DNA of 64,000 bases, from the NCBI RefSeq assembly GCF_051521505.1, contig NZ_CP150356.1, positions 4,278,001 through 4,342,000 on the forward strand. The letters are read 5' to 3'. Below are positions 7,819 to 17,241 of this stretch, piece by piece. Position 1 is the first letter of the stretch. Each line of letters opens with the position of its first letter. The position numbers and the translations under genes are program-made. The stretch is from Sorangium sp025924095. Lineage in GTDB: Bacteria > Myxococcota_A > Polyangia > Polyangiales > Polyangiaceae. A model generated the notes under the pieces. That model was not told the origin of the DNA. It made no database searches and was given only the letters and a program-made list of their open reading frames with translations.

Positions 7819-8871
7819 TCAGGCGTCGAGCGCGTCCCAGAAGATGCGCAGATCGTCCGAGAGCGGCGCCTCGATGCGCACGCGTCCGCCTGTCGCCGGA
7901 TGCGTGAGCTCCAGGAGCGCGGCGTGGAGGGCGTGGCGGTCGAGCTCGAGCGCGCGGCGGTCCTCGTCGGTGAGCTCGCCGTCGGCGCCGCGCGCGAACA
8001 TGCCCTCGTCCGGCCCGTAGAGCTTGTCGCCCACGAGCGGCAGGCCGCTCGTCGCGAGGTGGACCCGGATCTGGTGCTGCCGGCCGGTCTCGAGCGTGCA
8101 GCGGATCAGCGCGTAGCGCCGGCCGGTGAGGGGGTCGGCGCGGCGGCCCAGCACCTCGCACGCCGTGGCCGACGAGAGGCCGCGGCCCGGCGTTGCCACC
8201 CGCATCTTCACCTTGTAGCGGCTCGCGGTGTCGAGCTCGAGCGGCAGCTCGACCCGGAAGGCGTCGTGCTCGGGCCAGCCCCAGGTGATCGCGACGTAGC
8301 GCTTGAGGACGCCGGTGCGCTCCTCGAACTGCGCCTTCACCCTCCGATCGGCCTCGGGCGTTCGGCAGAGGAGGAGCACGCCGCTCGTCTCCCTGTCGAT
8401 CCGGTGCGCCAGGAACAGCCGCTCGCCGGGGCGCGCGGCCTCCATCATCTTGATGACGGTGCTCTTGTGGTACCGGGCCGTGGGGTGCACGGGCAGGCCC
8501 GGCGGCTTGTTGACGGCGAGCAGCGCTTCGTCCTCGTGGAGCACCGGGATCGCCGTGTCGGGCGCCTGCTCGTCCCACGGCGCGCGCCAGAGGAGGATGC
8601 ACTGCTCCGGCCGGACGCGATCGCTGCCGCGCAGGCGCCGCGCCTCGGGCGAGTAGGCGCCGCGGGAGACGATCTCGGCGGCGCGCGTGCGGCTCGTCCG
8701 CTTGAGCTGCGACTGCACGAACCGGTCGAGCCGCATGCCCGCCGACTCGGGCGGCACGCGGAGCACGGTGACGACCGACCCTTCCGGCACCTCCTCCGGC
8801 CGCACCACCTGTGTGCCGCGGCCGAAGGGGCCGCTCGTGCCGGAGAGCTCCCGCGCGCTGATCCTGGTCAT
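7819..8871 (-). CDS. RluA-family RNA pseudouridine synthase
   Basis: A 350-residue protein. Residues about 45-95 form an S4-like RNA-binding segment (MRLDRFVQSQLKRTSRTRAAEIVSRG). The catalytic domain follows: NKPPGLPVHPT at 121-131, the motif HRIDRETSG with the catalytic aspartate D159, a long central part, and the C-terminal motif ETGRQHQIRVHLATSGLPLVGD. These are the hallmarks of RluA/RluC/RluD enzymes, which convert uridine to pseudouridine in rRNA or tRNA. The N-terminal extension of about 40 residues is unremarkable. The target base cannot be deduced from sequence. It is transcribed leftward and is followed by a strong hairpin at 7701-7758. Confidence 0.92.
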   Translation of the reverse strand: MTRISARELSGTSGPFGRGTQVVRPEEVPEGSVVTVLRVPPESAGMRLDRFVQSQLKRTSRTRAAEIVSRGAYSPEARRLRGSDRVRPEQCILLWRAPWDEQAPDTAIPVLHEDEALLAVNKPPGLPVHPTARYHKSTVIKMMEAARPGERLFLAHRIDRETSGVLLLCRTPEADRRVKAQFEERTGVLKRYVAITWGWPEHDAFRVELPLELDTASRYKVKMRVATPGRGLSSATACEVLGRRADPLTGRRYALIRCTLETGRQHQIRVHLATSGLPLVGDKLYGPDEGMFARGADGELTDEDRRALELDRHALHAALLELTHPATGGRVRIEAPLSDDLRIFWDALDA

Positions 8872-8970
8872 GGGTCGAGGTTGCCGTGGGGCTTTAGCAA
8901 AGGCGCCGGCCGGGTGCGCGGAAAAGGAAGCCGCCCGCGGGCGCCGCGTCGAGGCGCGCCGGCCCGCCGC

Positions 8971-10152
8971 TCACAGGGGGTCGATGATCTCGCAGGGGAA
9001 GTCGAACGAGATGCCCTGCGTCGCGCTCTTGAGCTGCGCGCAGGCGTCGCCGGCGAGGACGAGCTGGGTCGGGCTCTCCATGGTCCAGCCGTTCTGCGCG
9101 TCGTAGGGCACGGGCGTGCCGTCGATGAGCACCTGGCCTTCCGACGCGTGATCGAGATCGACCGCGATCGAGCCCTGGAGGTCGAACGTGCAGCTCTTGG
9201 CGCCGGAGATGGCCGCGTTGAGCTCGTTCTCGAGGGCGGTCGCGTTGGTCGGGTCCGGCGTGTAGTACATCGCCGAGCCGCCGGCGTCGGCGTACGTGCC
9301 CGCGCCGGTGAAGCAGTCCTGCTGGGTGTTCTGGGGTCGCCGGACCGGCTGGCCGACGCCGGCGTTCGCCAGATCCTGGAGGTGCTCCGCGAAGTCGCCG
9401 TCGCCGAGGCCGAAGACGAACGTCCCGATGCCCTGCGTGTACGCGGACTGCACCGCGCCTACCACGTCGTCGCGCGCGCACACGGAGGGCCCGTCGTCGC
9501 AGCGATCGGGCTCGCCGTCGGTGACGAAGAGGATGTACTTGGGGCCGGGCTCTCCGAAGGCGACGAGATCGGGGATGACCGTCTCGTTGAACGTCATGCC
9601 GGTGGGCGTCTCGAGCTTCTGAGCCGGCCTCACGGAGGCCTCCTCGTAGGCGGCCGCGATGTCGGCGTGGCTGTTGAGGGCGATGACGTCGGTCCCGGTG
9701 AGCAGCGGGCACTGCGCCGGAGCGACCCCCGTGAACGTGAGGAAGCCGAAGCGCACGTTCGCCTGCAGGCTCTCGACGACGTTGAGCACGGCCGTCTGCA
9801 GCGGAGCCCAGTAGCCGCTGTCATACATGCTGCCGGAGCGATCGACGACGATCATCACGGTCGGCGTCTGCGGCTCGAAGGTGATGTCGAGCTGCTGGCA
9901 GGCGCCGGCGCCGCCGCTTCCGCTGGTGCTGATCAGGCCGCCGCCGCTGCCGACGAAGATCGGCTCCTCGCCGCCGCCCGTGGAGCCGACGCCGCCGGCC
10001 GCGCCGCCGCTGCCGCTGCCGCTGACGGAGCTGGAGCCGGAGCCCTGGGGCGGTGGATCGCCGTCGTTGTTGCCACCGCAGCTCACGGCGATGCCGGTGG
10101 CGAGGAGGGCGAGGTACCAAGAGAGCCTGGGAAAGATAAGTGTGCTGCTCAT
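8971..10152 (-). CDS. vWA-domain lipoprotein with Gly/Ser-rich linker
   Basis: A 393-residue secreted protein. A hydrophobic signal segment ends at AVSC25, a probable lipidation site although the lipobox is not classical. Residues 26-84 are a Gly/Ser linker, common in myxobacterial surface lipoproteins. From about residue 90 a von Willebrand factor A domain begins with the MIDAS motif DRSGS (D104, S106, S108), and ILFVTDGEPD supplies the later MIDAS acidic residue. The C-terminal third has paired cysteines (QQDCF, SCTF, DACAQL, PCEI) that may form disulphides. Such proteins bind metal and protein ligands at the cell surface; the partner is unknown. It diverges from glgA with about 246 bases between the two starts. 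Confidence 0.85.
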   Translation of the reverse strand: MSSTLIFPRLSWYLALLATGIAVSCGGNNDGDPPPQGSGSSSVSGSGSGGAAGGVGSTGGGEEPIFVGSGGGLISTSGSGGAGACQQLDITFEPQTPTVMIVVDRSGSMYDSGYWAPLQTAVLNVVESLQANVRFGFLTFTGVAPAQCPLLTGTDVIALNSHADIAAAYEEASVRPAQKLETPTGMTFNETVIPDLVAFGEPGPKYILFVTDGEPDRCDDGPSVCARDDVVGAVQSAYTQGIGTFVFGLGDGDFAEHLQDLANAGVGQPVRRPQNTQQDCFTGAGTYADAGGSAMYYTPDPTNATALENELNAAISGAKSCTFDLQGSIAVDLDHASEGQVLIDGTPVPYDAQNGWTMESPTQLVLAGDACAQLKSATQGISFDFPCEIIDPL

Positions 10153-10398
10153 GAGGTAAAGATACACAGAGCGGCTCGGCGTGTCTCCGCCATGCGCGGC
10201 CAGGGGCGCTCGCCGCGGCTCCTGTCGCGGGCTGACACGGCTCGGGCCGCCGTGGAGACGGTCGAGGCGCTCGACGAGGAGCCGGAGGCGGAGGGCACGG
10301 CGTCCTGGCCGCCTCGCGTTCTTCGCTCCCAACCCCCCGCCCGGGTGTGCGGAAGGCGCCCCGTACGTCCACCGGTTCGTGCTACACACCGCGCCCGC

Positions 10399-11856
10399 AT
10401 GGACATCCTCTTCGCTGCTTCCGAGATCGCGCCCATCGTCAAGGTCGGCGGGCTGGCTGACGTCGTGTCGTCGCTCTCGAAGGCGCTCCGGCTGCTCGGC
10501 CACAAGGTGACGATCGCGCTGCCGCGCTACCGGGCCCTCGATTCGAGCGGGCTGATGATGGCGCGCCGCCTCACCCCGATGCCGCTCGAGGTCGACCCGC
10601 AGGTGTCGCCGGGCGGGCCCATCCAGGTGACGCTCCTGGACGGGCGGCTCAGCACGGGCGTGGAGCTCATCGTCCTCGACGTGCCCGGCTTCCACGATCG
10701 GCCCGGCATCTACGGCGAGGAGGGGCGGGACTACGAGGACAACGCGCGCCGGTTCTCGCTGTTCTCCCGCGCCGTCGTGGAGCTCGTCCGCCAGCGGGCA
10801 CGGACCGGCTCGCCGTTCGACATCGTGCACGCCCACGACTGGCCCACCGCGATGGTGGCGTACCTGCTCCGGCACCAGCAGCCGCCCATGCCCGGCCGGA
10901 GCGTGCTGACCCTCCACAACGTGGCCCACCAGGGCCTCTTCCCGAAGGACACGCTCCCGTACCTGGGGCTCGACAGCGACCACTTCCGGCCAGACCGGCT
11001 CGAGTTCTACGGCCAGCTCAACTTCCTGAAGGGCGGCATCCTGGCCGCGGACGCGCTCACCACCGTCTCGACCACCTACGCGAACGAGATCCTCACGCCC
11101 AAGCAGGGCGAGCGGCTCGACGGCGTGCTCCGCACCCGGACGAACCAGCTGACCGGCATCGTGAACGGCATCGACTACGCCGTCTGGAACCCGATGACCG
11201 ACCCGGCCATCATCGCGCGCTACGACGCCGAGGACGTGAGCAACAAGGGCCGCTGCAAGAGCGCGCTCCTCCAGGAGATCGGGCTCGAGATCCGGCCGGA
11301 CCGCCCGCTGCTCGTGTCCATCGGCAGGGTGGTCGCGCAGAAGGGCAGCGACCTGCTCGCGAACGCCATGCCGAAGATCCTGAAGGGCGACGTCAGCGTC
11401 GTCGTGGCCGGCGAGGGCGACCCCGAGCTCATGGAGAAGCTCACCGCCGCCGCGGCCAAGGCGCCCGAGCGGGCGAAGTTCCTCGGCGGCGTGAGCGAGG
11501 CCGTCGTGCACCGGCTCATGGCCGCAGCCGACCTCGTGCTCGTGCCGTCGCGCTTCGAGCCGTGCGGCCTCGTGCAGCTGTACGCGCAGCGCTACGGCGC
11601 CGCCCCGGTGGCGTGCAGGACCGGAGGCCTCGTCGACACGATCGTCGACCTCGACGCCGCCCTGGAGACAGGCACGGGGTTCCTGTTCGACAAGCCGACC
11701 GCCACCTCGCTGCTCGGCGGCGTGCAGCGGGCCCTCGCGGCCCTGACGTCGCCCCGCTGGCCCGCCGTCCAGCGCCGCATCATGCGCCTCGACCTCGGCT
11801 GGGACCGACCCGCGCGCCGCTACGTCCAGGTCTACCGGCAGACGCTCGCCAGCTGA
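10399..11856 (+). CDS. glgA: Glycogen synthase (ADP-glucose, GT5 family)
   Basis: A 485-residue protein matching the usual 475-490 residues of bacterial GlgA. It starts MDILFAASEIAPIVKVGGLADVV, containing the ADP-glucose-binding KxGGL motif (K15-L19). Other family blocks are HAHDWPTAMVAYLL, LTLHNVAHQGLF, TTVSTTYANEIL, NGIDYAVWNP, and the C-terminal nucleotide-sugar site PSRFEPCGLVQLYAQRYG followed by TGGLVDTIVD. The enzyme transfers glucose from ADP-glucose to the non-reducing end of alpha-1,4-glucan. I chose the start at 10399 because the protein begins with the family's first strand there; the long upstream open frame is non-coding. No other glg gene is adjacent, so regulation is probably independent. 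Confidence 0.96.
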   Translation: MDILFAASEIAPIVKVGGLADVVSSLSKALRLLGHKVTIALPRYRALDSSGLMMARRLTPMPLEVDPQVSPGGPIQVTLLDGRLSTGVELIVLDVPGFHDRPGIYGEEGRDYEDNARRFSLFSRAVVELVRQRARTGSPFDIVHAHDWPTAMVAYLLRHQQPPMPGRSVLTLHNVAHQGLFPKDTLPYLGLDSDHFRPDRLEFYGQLNFLKGGILAADALTTVSTTYANEILTPKQGERLDGVLRTRTNQLTGIVNGIDYAVWNPMTDPAIIARYDAEDVSNKGRCKSALLQEIGLEIRPDRPLLVSIGRVVAQKGSDLLANAMPKILKGDVSVVVAGEGDPELMEKLTAAAAKAPERAKFLGGVSEAVVHRLMAAADLVLVPSRFEPCGLVQLYAQRYGAAPVACRTGGLVDTIVDLDAALETGTGFLFDKPTATSLLGGVQRALAALTSPRWPAVQRRIMRLDLGWDRPARRYVQVYRQTLAS

Positions 11857-11979
11857 ACACCGCCGGACGGAGCGCCGGAGGGGCCCGCCGCAAGGGGCAA
11901 CCCGACCGCGATACGGCGGCTCCCTGCGCGACAACATGACGCATGTCACCGGGGAGCGGCGTCGCCTATAGCAGCGCCC

Positions 11980-12972
11980 GTGCTGCCCAGAGCCCTCGCC
12001 GGCGCCGCGATCCTCCTCTCGCTCGCGGCGTCTCCAGGAGCCGCGCGCGCGTCCGCCTGCTGCGGGACGGGCCACGGGATCGCCCAGTGGCTCGCGCCCT
12101 CGGAGCGCGCCGCGGCGAGCTTCTCGCTCCGGTTCGCCGAGCAGCTCGGGGCGTGGACGCCGGAGCGGGACTTCGACGCCCTCGGCGAGGGCGTCTACCA
12201 CCGCGAGCTGAGGGCCGACGTCGGGTGGATGGTGCGGATCGAAGAGCGCCTCCAGCTCGGCATCTCCCTCCCGCTGCGGCACACCTGGATCGGGGCGGGC
12301 CTCGAGGGCACGTTCTCCGGCGGCGACGTGGGAGACGTCAGCGCGGCAGGCCGCATCGCGCTGATCGAGGGCGCCATGTCCCCGTGGATCCCGTCCGCCG
12401 CGTTCACGCTGGGCGTCACGCTCCCGACCGGGTACGGCGAGGACCCCGTGTTCGAGCCCACCGGCGCCAGCGCGTCCGGCGCGGACGCGGGCGGCACCAG
12501 CGCGATCGACCTCGGCGCGAACGGCGCCGACACGACCGACCTCGGCGTGGCCGAGTTCCGGCCGGGGATCGTCTTCGAGAAGTCGTGGGGCTCGGTCCAG
12601 GCGCTGCTCGCCGCGTCGATCAGCGTCCGCACGGCCTACCACGCCGCGGGAGGCGAGGAGGTGCAGCCCGCGGACCGCGTGCAGGTCGTCGCCGCGGCGG
12701 GGCCCGTGTGGGCCTCCGGCACCTCGCTCAGCGTGGGCGGCCTCTACGAGCGCGAGGGATCCCCGCGCGTGGTCAGCAGCCGCCCCGGGCGGCGGGGCGG
12801 AGAGCGTGAGCGGACGGCGCTGCTCGCGGTGCTGGCCCACGACGTCGGCGCGCGCTGGACCGCCGTTGGCAACCTCCAGGTGGACGTGCCGATCTCCGGG
12901 ATCGGCCGCAGCGAGGGCGCCTTCGCCGCCCTGTCGGCAGGCCTCCGTTACGTGTGGGGACGACATGATTGA
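11980..12972 (+). CDS. Secreted beta-strand-rich protein, probable outer-membrane barrel
   Basis: A 330-residue protein starting at GTG with a clear signal peptide (LAGAAILLSLAASPGAARA before SACCGTGHG). The mature part has repeated amphipathic strands (ADVGWMVRIEERLQLGISLPLR, AAFTLGVTLPTGYG, WTAVGNLQVDVPISG) and ends in LRYVWGRHD, typical of a small outer-membrane barrel. The Cys-Cys pair and the His directly after the signal peptide could bind a metal, but this is speculation. It is the first gene of an apparent operon: the next gene starts inside its end (overlap 12965-12972). I cannot name a family. Confidence 0.66.
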   Translation: MLPRALAGAAILLSLAASPGAARASACCGTGHGIAQWLAPSERAAASFSLRFAEQLGAWTPERDFDALGEGVYHRELRADVGWMVRIEERLQLGISLPLRHTWIGAGLEGTFSGGDVGDVSAAGRIALIEGAMSPWIPSAAFTLGVTLPTGYGEDPVFEPTGASASGADAGGTSAIDLGANGADTTDLGVAEFRPGIVFEKSWGSVQALLAASISVRTAYHAAGGEEVQPADRVQVVAAAGPVWASGTSLSVGGLYEREGSPRVVSSRPGRRGGERERTALLAVLAHDVGARWTAVGNLQVDVPISGIGRSEGAFAALSAGLRYVWGRHD

Positions 12973-13426
12973 ACCGCGTGATCGGCTGCTCACCAGGTCA
13001 TCTCGGGAGCCCCGCGGGGCGCGGGCCCGCCGCGCGGCGCTCGCGGCGCTCGCCCTCCTCGTGCTCCAGGGCTGCGGATCCTCGGACCGGGAGCCGGATC
13101 CCGGGGACCGGCTGGACGTCGGCGTCAACGGGCGCATCGAGTTCGACGTGCAGTCGACCGAGCCGATCAAGCGGGGCCCGAACACCTTCAACGTGCGGCT
13201 CACCTGGACCGACTCGGGGAACCCGGTGAAGAGGATCAAGCTCCGCGTGTACGCCAGGATGCTCTCCATGGGGCACGGGTCCGGGCACGACGGCGTGGAG
13301 ATCGAGCCCGGCCTGTACCAGGTGGTCAACGTGCCCCTCTCGATGATGGGCGCCTGGGATGTGGAATGCCGCGTCCTGGCCGCGTCCCTCATCGACGAGG
13401 CGGGATTCACGTTCGAGGTGCAGTAG
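12965..13426 (+). CDS. Small lipoprotein with FixH/YtkA-like beta-sandwich
   Basis: A 153-residue protein. After an Arg-rich n-region and a hydrophobic stretch (ALAALALLVLQGC) comes a lipobox Cys. The mature domain has the pattern of YtkA/FixH-type domains: NTFNVRLTWTDSGNPVKRIKLRVYARM, SMGHGS, then the YQVVNVPLSMMGAWDVEC strand pair. Proteins with this fold occur in copper and cytochrome-oxidase assembly and often keep Met/His residues; here SMGHGSGHD carries one Met and two His, which could be a metal site (inference). The start ATG overlaps the preceding gene by 8 bases, so the two are translationally linked; the following gene starts 12 bases after its stop. Confidence 0.7.
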   Translation: MIEPRDRLLTRSSREPRGARARRAALAALALLVLQGCGSSDREPDPGDRLDVGVNGRIEFDVQSTEPIKRGPNTFNVRLTWTDSGNPVKRIKLRVYARMLSMGHGSGHDGVEIEPGLYQVVNVPLSMMGAWDVECRVLAASLIDEAGFTFEVQ

Positions 13427-13437
13427 GCTTCCGCCCC

Positions 13438-14856
13438 GTGCACCCCCTTGCAAAGGCGACGTCTCACCCGCGCTGGAGGCCGAGCGCGCCGCGGCGCGGC
13501 CGCCTGGCCCTCCCCGCCGCGGCGCTGCTCTCGCTCGCGGCGCTCGCCGCGCCGGCCTCGGCCAACGGGCGCTTCCCGGCCGCAGGCCTGATCGCGAGCC
13601 ACCCGAGCGATCCGTCGCGCCTGATGGTGCGCGCGACCTACGGGCTGCTCTCCACGCACGATGGCGGCGCGGCGTGGCGCTGGATCTGCGAGCCGGTCGT
13701 CGGCTTCGGCGGGAACGAGGACCCGATGCTGGCCTTCCTCGCCGACGGGACGATCCTCGCCGGGGTCTTCGACGGGCTCAGCGCGTCGAAGAACGGCGGC
13801 TGCGACTGGTCGTTCGCCCAGGGCGAGCTGCTGGACCGCTACGTCATCGACCTCTCGGCCGATCGCGAGGACCCCTCGCGGGCCGTGCTCGTCGTCAGCG
13901 CGGGGCTCGGGGCAGGGCGGTTCCTGACCCAGCTCTGGGAGACGAGCGACAACGCGGACCGCTGGACGAAGGCGGGCGCCGACCTGCCCGAGGACTTCCT
14001 CGCCCACACGGTCGACGCAGCCCCGTCGAACCGCGAGCGCGTCTACGTGAGCGGCCGCTTCGGCGCGCCCGAGTACACAGGGGCCCTGCAGCGGACCGAC
14101 GACCGCGGCGCGACCTGGGAGCGGCTCGACATTCCGGGGAGCGACGACATGCGCCTGCCGTACATCGGCGCGATCCATCCCGCCGACCCCGAGACGATCT
14201 ACGTGCGGCTCGACGGCGATCCGACCGACGCGCTGATCGTCTCGCACGACGGTGGCGAGAGCTTCACCACGGTCTTCGAGAGCCAGGGCGACCTCCTCGG
14301 CTTCGCGCTGTCGCCGGACGGAGCGAGCGTGATGGTGGGCGGCCCCCAGGACGGGATCTTGCGCGCGCCCACGAGCTCGCTCGAGTTCGAGAAGATCTCG
14401 GACGTCGGCGCGCGATGCCTGACCTGGACCGCCGCGGCGCTCTTCGCCTGCGGCGACGAGTTCGCCGACGGCTTCACCGTCGGTCGCTCCGTCGACGAGG
14501 GAGAGAGCTTCGAGGCCCTCCTGCACCGCGATGGGCTCTGCGGTCCGATCGAGTGCGCGAAGGAGAGCGGCGCGGCCTCGACCTGCACCGACCTCTGGGG
14601 CGCGACGGCGCTCACCATCGGCTCCCGTCAGTGCGGCGGCGACGTCGGCACCGGCAGCGGGGGATCGGCGCCGCCGCCCGCCGAGGAGCCGGCCGGGTGC
14701 GGGTGCAAGATCGGCGCGCCGGGCGCCGCGAGCGTCGGCGCCGCCGCGCCGCCCGGCGGCAGGAGCGTGATCTGGCTCGCGCTCTCGGCCGCCGGGGCGC
14801 TCGCGCTGGCGCGCCGGCGGGCGCACGCGAGCGGACCCGCGCCGGGGGCGCCCTGA
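13438..14856 (+). CDS. Secreted BNR/beta-propeller protein with MYXO-CTERM-like anchor
   Basis: A 472-residue protein starting at GTG 13438, just after the preceding stop. The signal peptide (LALPAAALLSLAALAAPASA) precedes a propeller-like region with repeated Asp-box patterns (STHDGGAAW, ASKNGGCDW, RTDDRGATW, VSHDGGESF, RSVDEGESF), as in sialidase/VPS10/photosystem-assembly-factor propellers. The C-terminus has a Gly/Ala/Pro linker, the motif GCGC, a transmembrane helix (VIWLALSAAGALALA) and RRR, which matches the MYXO-CTERM sorting signal used in myxobacteria for processing and surface anchoring. It is the third gene of a small envelope operon with a barrel and a YtkA-like lipoprotein. The propeller ligand is unknown. 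Confidence 0.82.
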   Translation: MHPLAKATSHPRWRPSAPRRGRLALPAAALLSLAALAAPASANGRFPAAGLIASHPSDPSRLMVRATYGLLSTHDGGAAWRWICEPVVGFGGNEDPMLAFLADGTILAGVFDGLSASKNGGCDWSFAQGELLDRYVIDLSADREDPSRAVLVVSAGLGAGRFLTQLWETSDNADRWTKAGADLPEDFLAHTVDAAPSNRERVYVSGRFGAPEYTGALQRTDDRGATWERLDIPGSDDMRLPYIGAIHPADPETIYVRLDGDPTDALIVSHDGGESFTTVFESQGDLLGFALSPDGASVMVGGPQDGILRAPTSSLEFEKISDVGARCLTWTAAALFACGDEFADGFTVGRSVDEGESFEALLHRDGLCGPIECAKESGAASTCTDLWGATALTIGSRQCGGDVGTGSGGSAPPPAEEPAGCGCKIGAPGAASVGAAAPPGGRSVIWLALSAAGALALARRRAHASGPAPGAP

Positions 14857-15084
14857 AGCGCGGCGCGCCGGCGGGCGAGCGAGGGCCGCTCGCCGCTTCA
14901 ACAACCGCTTATGGAAGGGCGCACGGCGAGCGCCGGTCGGAGCGACCGGACGGCGCGATCGTGACCGACGTCACGCCGTCCGTGCGAGAGCCGGATAGGC
15001 CGGAGGCCCTCCGGTTCGTTTCTGGATCTACGCCGTCGCGGGCTGACGTAGACTGGGGGGGCCTCGGCTACGGCCAGCGCGTGA

Positions 15085-17004
15085 ATGGCCCCTAGAGACC
15101 TGCCCAAGTCGCCGCTCGCCGCCTTCCTCCGCTCCCACGGCGCGGAGGTCCTGGCGGCGTGGGAGCGCGCCGAGAGACGCCGCGCGCCGGGCGAGCAGTC
15201 CCCGGGCTACGTCGCGCTGCGCGACGAGCTGCCCTCCGTCTTCGAGCGCATCGCCGAGCGCCTCGACGCGGCCGTGTCCGCGGCGGTGGTGCCGCAGAGC
15301 GACGAGGCGCGCGACTCGTGGACCGGCGTCGAGTCGCTGTCGGCCGAGTTCCCCGAGCCGCTGCTCGGCTTCCGCGTGCGCGACAGGCTGCGCGACGGGT
15401 TCGAGCTGGAGGACGTGACGGCCCAGTACTCGGTGCTGCGCCGCTGCGTGCTCCGGCTCCTGGAGCGGACCGGCACGCAGCCGTCGTGGCTCGAGATGAC
15501 CGTCCTGCACGAGGCGCTCGATCAGGTGATCATCGATCCGGCCACGCGGAGCGCCGCGGCCCGGGAGCGCGCGCTCGGGGCGCTCGATCGCGTCTCGGCC
15601 GAGGGCATGGGCAGCGTGCACATCGACCGGCTCCTGCGGCGGCTGATCGAGGTGCTGATCGAGTCGGCGCGCTCGGTCGACTGGGCGGTGATGCTGCTGA
15701 TCGAGGGCGAGGTGCTGCGGATCCGCGCGGCCATCGGCGTCGACGAGGCGCTGTGGGGCCTGCGCGCCTACCGGCTGGCCGAGGGGTTCGTGGGCCGCGT
15801 GGTCCGCGAGCGGCGCCCGGTGGCGCTGCGCTCGGCGGCGCCGGATCCGCTCGCCACCGACGCCGGGGGCGGCGCGGCGGGGCCCGAGTCGGGCGCGCAG
15901 AGCGAGCGCCCGAGCGACGCGCTGCACGCGCTCTACGGCGTGCCGATGCTCTCGGAGGGCCGCCTCGTCGGCGTCGCGGTCGTGAGCTCCCGGCGCGTGG
16001 CCGAGTTCTCCGAGGGGGACCGGCTGCTCTTCAGGAAGGCGGCCGAGCGCGCGGCGGCGCTCGCGACGCAGGCCCAGCTGCGCGAGCAGCTCGCCTCGGA
16101 GCGCAGCCGGTTCGAGACGGCGATCCAGCGGCTCCCGGTCGGCGTGGCCGTGGCGGAGGGGGCGGCGGGCACCCTCGCGCTCAGCAACCGGCGGTTCGCG
16201 GAGATCGTCCGCGGCCCCGAGGAGACCCCGAGCAACGCGCCGATGCGGACGCTGCTCAGCGAGGCGGACGACGACCAGCGCGCGCGCTGGCTGCTCTTCC
16301 GGGCGCTGCACGGCGGCGAGACGGTCGTCCGCGAGGAGCTCGAGTTCATCCGCGGCGACGGGGAGCGCCGCCTCGGGAGCTTCAGCGCGACGCCTGTGCG
16401 CGACGCCGACGGGCGGATCTCGGCGGCCGTGATGACCGTCGAGGACATGACGGAGCTCCGGAAGGCCGAGCGCGGCCGCGAGCTCGTGATCGAGGCGAGC
16501 GCGCTGCTGGCGGAGTCGCTCGACAACGACGCGACGGTCGAGCAGCTGGTGCGGCTCGGCGGCGAGCGCTTCGCGGACCTCTGCGCGCTCGACCATGACG
16601 ACGGCGGCCTCCCGCGGCTCGTCGCGTCCGCGCGCCTCGCCGATGCGCGGGCGCTCCTGCCGCGGCTCCTCAGGCACCCGCCGCTGCTGCTCGGCGAGGC
16701 CGGCCCGCTGGCCGAGGCGGTGGCCCGCCGGGAGCCCACGCTCGTCCCGCTGGTCACCGATCCGTGGCTGCAGCGGGTCGCCCGCGGGCCGGAGCACCTC
16801 GCGGCGCTGCGGGAGCTCGGGGCCCGCTCGGCGATCCTCGTGCCGCTCGCGGCGCGCGGCCGCAAGCTCGGCCTCCTGAGCCTCTGGACGGTGGAGCGCG
16901 AGCTCCGGCACGACGACACGGGCGTCGCCGCGGAGCTCGGGCGCCTCGCGTCGCTGGCCATCGAGGGCGCGCGGCTGCACCGCGAGGCGGCGCGATCGCG
17001 GTGA
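15085..17004 (+). CDS. GAF-PAS-GAF sensory protein without a visible output domain
   Basis: A 639-residue soluble protein. Residues about 8-165 form a helical region like the RsbR/RsbRD-type N-terminal sensor (LRSHGAEVLAAWERAE, FRVRDRLRDGFELEDVTAQYSVLRRCVL). A GAF domain follows (about 185-335, VDWAVMLLIEGEVLRIRAAIGV to FRKAAERAAALATQAQ), then a PAS domain (about 345-465, FETAIQRLPVGVAVAEG to AAVMTVEDMTELRKAERGR), then a second GAF (about 470-635). The usual HisKA/HATPase, GGDEF or phosphatase module is absent: the gene stops right after the last GAF helix. No output gene follows; hflX is next, 237 bases downstream. It may signal through a partner protein, or it may be a gene that lost its kinase end. 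Confidence 0.85.
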   Translation: MAPRDLPKSPLAAFLRSHGAEVLAAWERAERRRAPGEQSPGYVALRDELPSVFERIAERLDAAVSAAVVPQSDEARDSWTGVESLSAEFPEPLLGFRVRDRLRDGFELEDVTAQYSVLRRCVLRLLERTGTQPSWLEMTVLHEALDQVIIDPATRSAAARERALGALDRVSAEGMGSVHIDRLLRRLIEVLIESARSVDWAVMLLIEGEVLRIRAAIGVDEALWGLRAYRLAEGFVGRVVRERRPVALRSAAPDPLATDAGGGAAGPESGAQSERPSDALHALYGVPMLSEGRLVGVAVVSSRRVAEFSEGDRLLFRKAAERAAALATQAQLREQLASERSRFETAIQRLPVGVAVAEGAAGTLALSNRRFAEIVRGPEETPSNAPMRTLLSEADDDQRARWLLFRALHGGETVVREELEFIRGDGERRLGSFSATPVRDADGRISAAVMTVEDMTELRKAERGRELVIEASALLAESLDNDATVEQLVRLGGERFADLCALDHDDGGLPRLVASARLADARALLPRLLRHPPLLLGEAGPLAEAVARREPTLVPLVTDPWLQRVARGPEHLAALRELGARSAILVPLAARGRKLGLLSLWTVERELRHDDTGVAAELGRLASLAIEGARLHREAARSR

Positions 17005-17241
17005 GCCGGCGCGAGCGCGGCGGCGCCTCGCGGCGCGGTCGCGCGGCGCACGGCGGGCGGGCGCTCCGCCGAGGTGACGGCCTGCCGGCGGCGTCGGGGC
17101 GGCCCTGCACGGCCTCGTGGTCCGCGCCGGGATGAGCCCGGGGAACGCCCCCCAGGGCCGTCTTTCGCGTGCGCCGGGAGAGCGCGCGGCTTGCGTCGCG
17201 AGGGTGGATATGGCGAAGCTCCCGCCCTCGCACACCACCGT

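Noticed and set aside
8971..14904. Very long minus-strand open frame (nearly 2000 codons) across glgA and the envelope operon
   Set aside because: Only its 3' end (8971-10152) is a real gene. The remainder is antisense to glgA and others; such shadows arise from the strong third-position GC bias.
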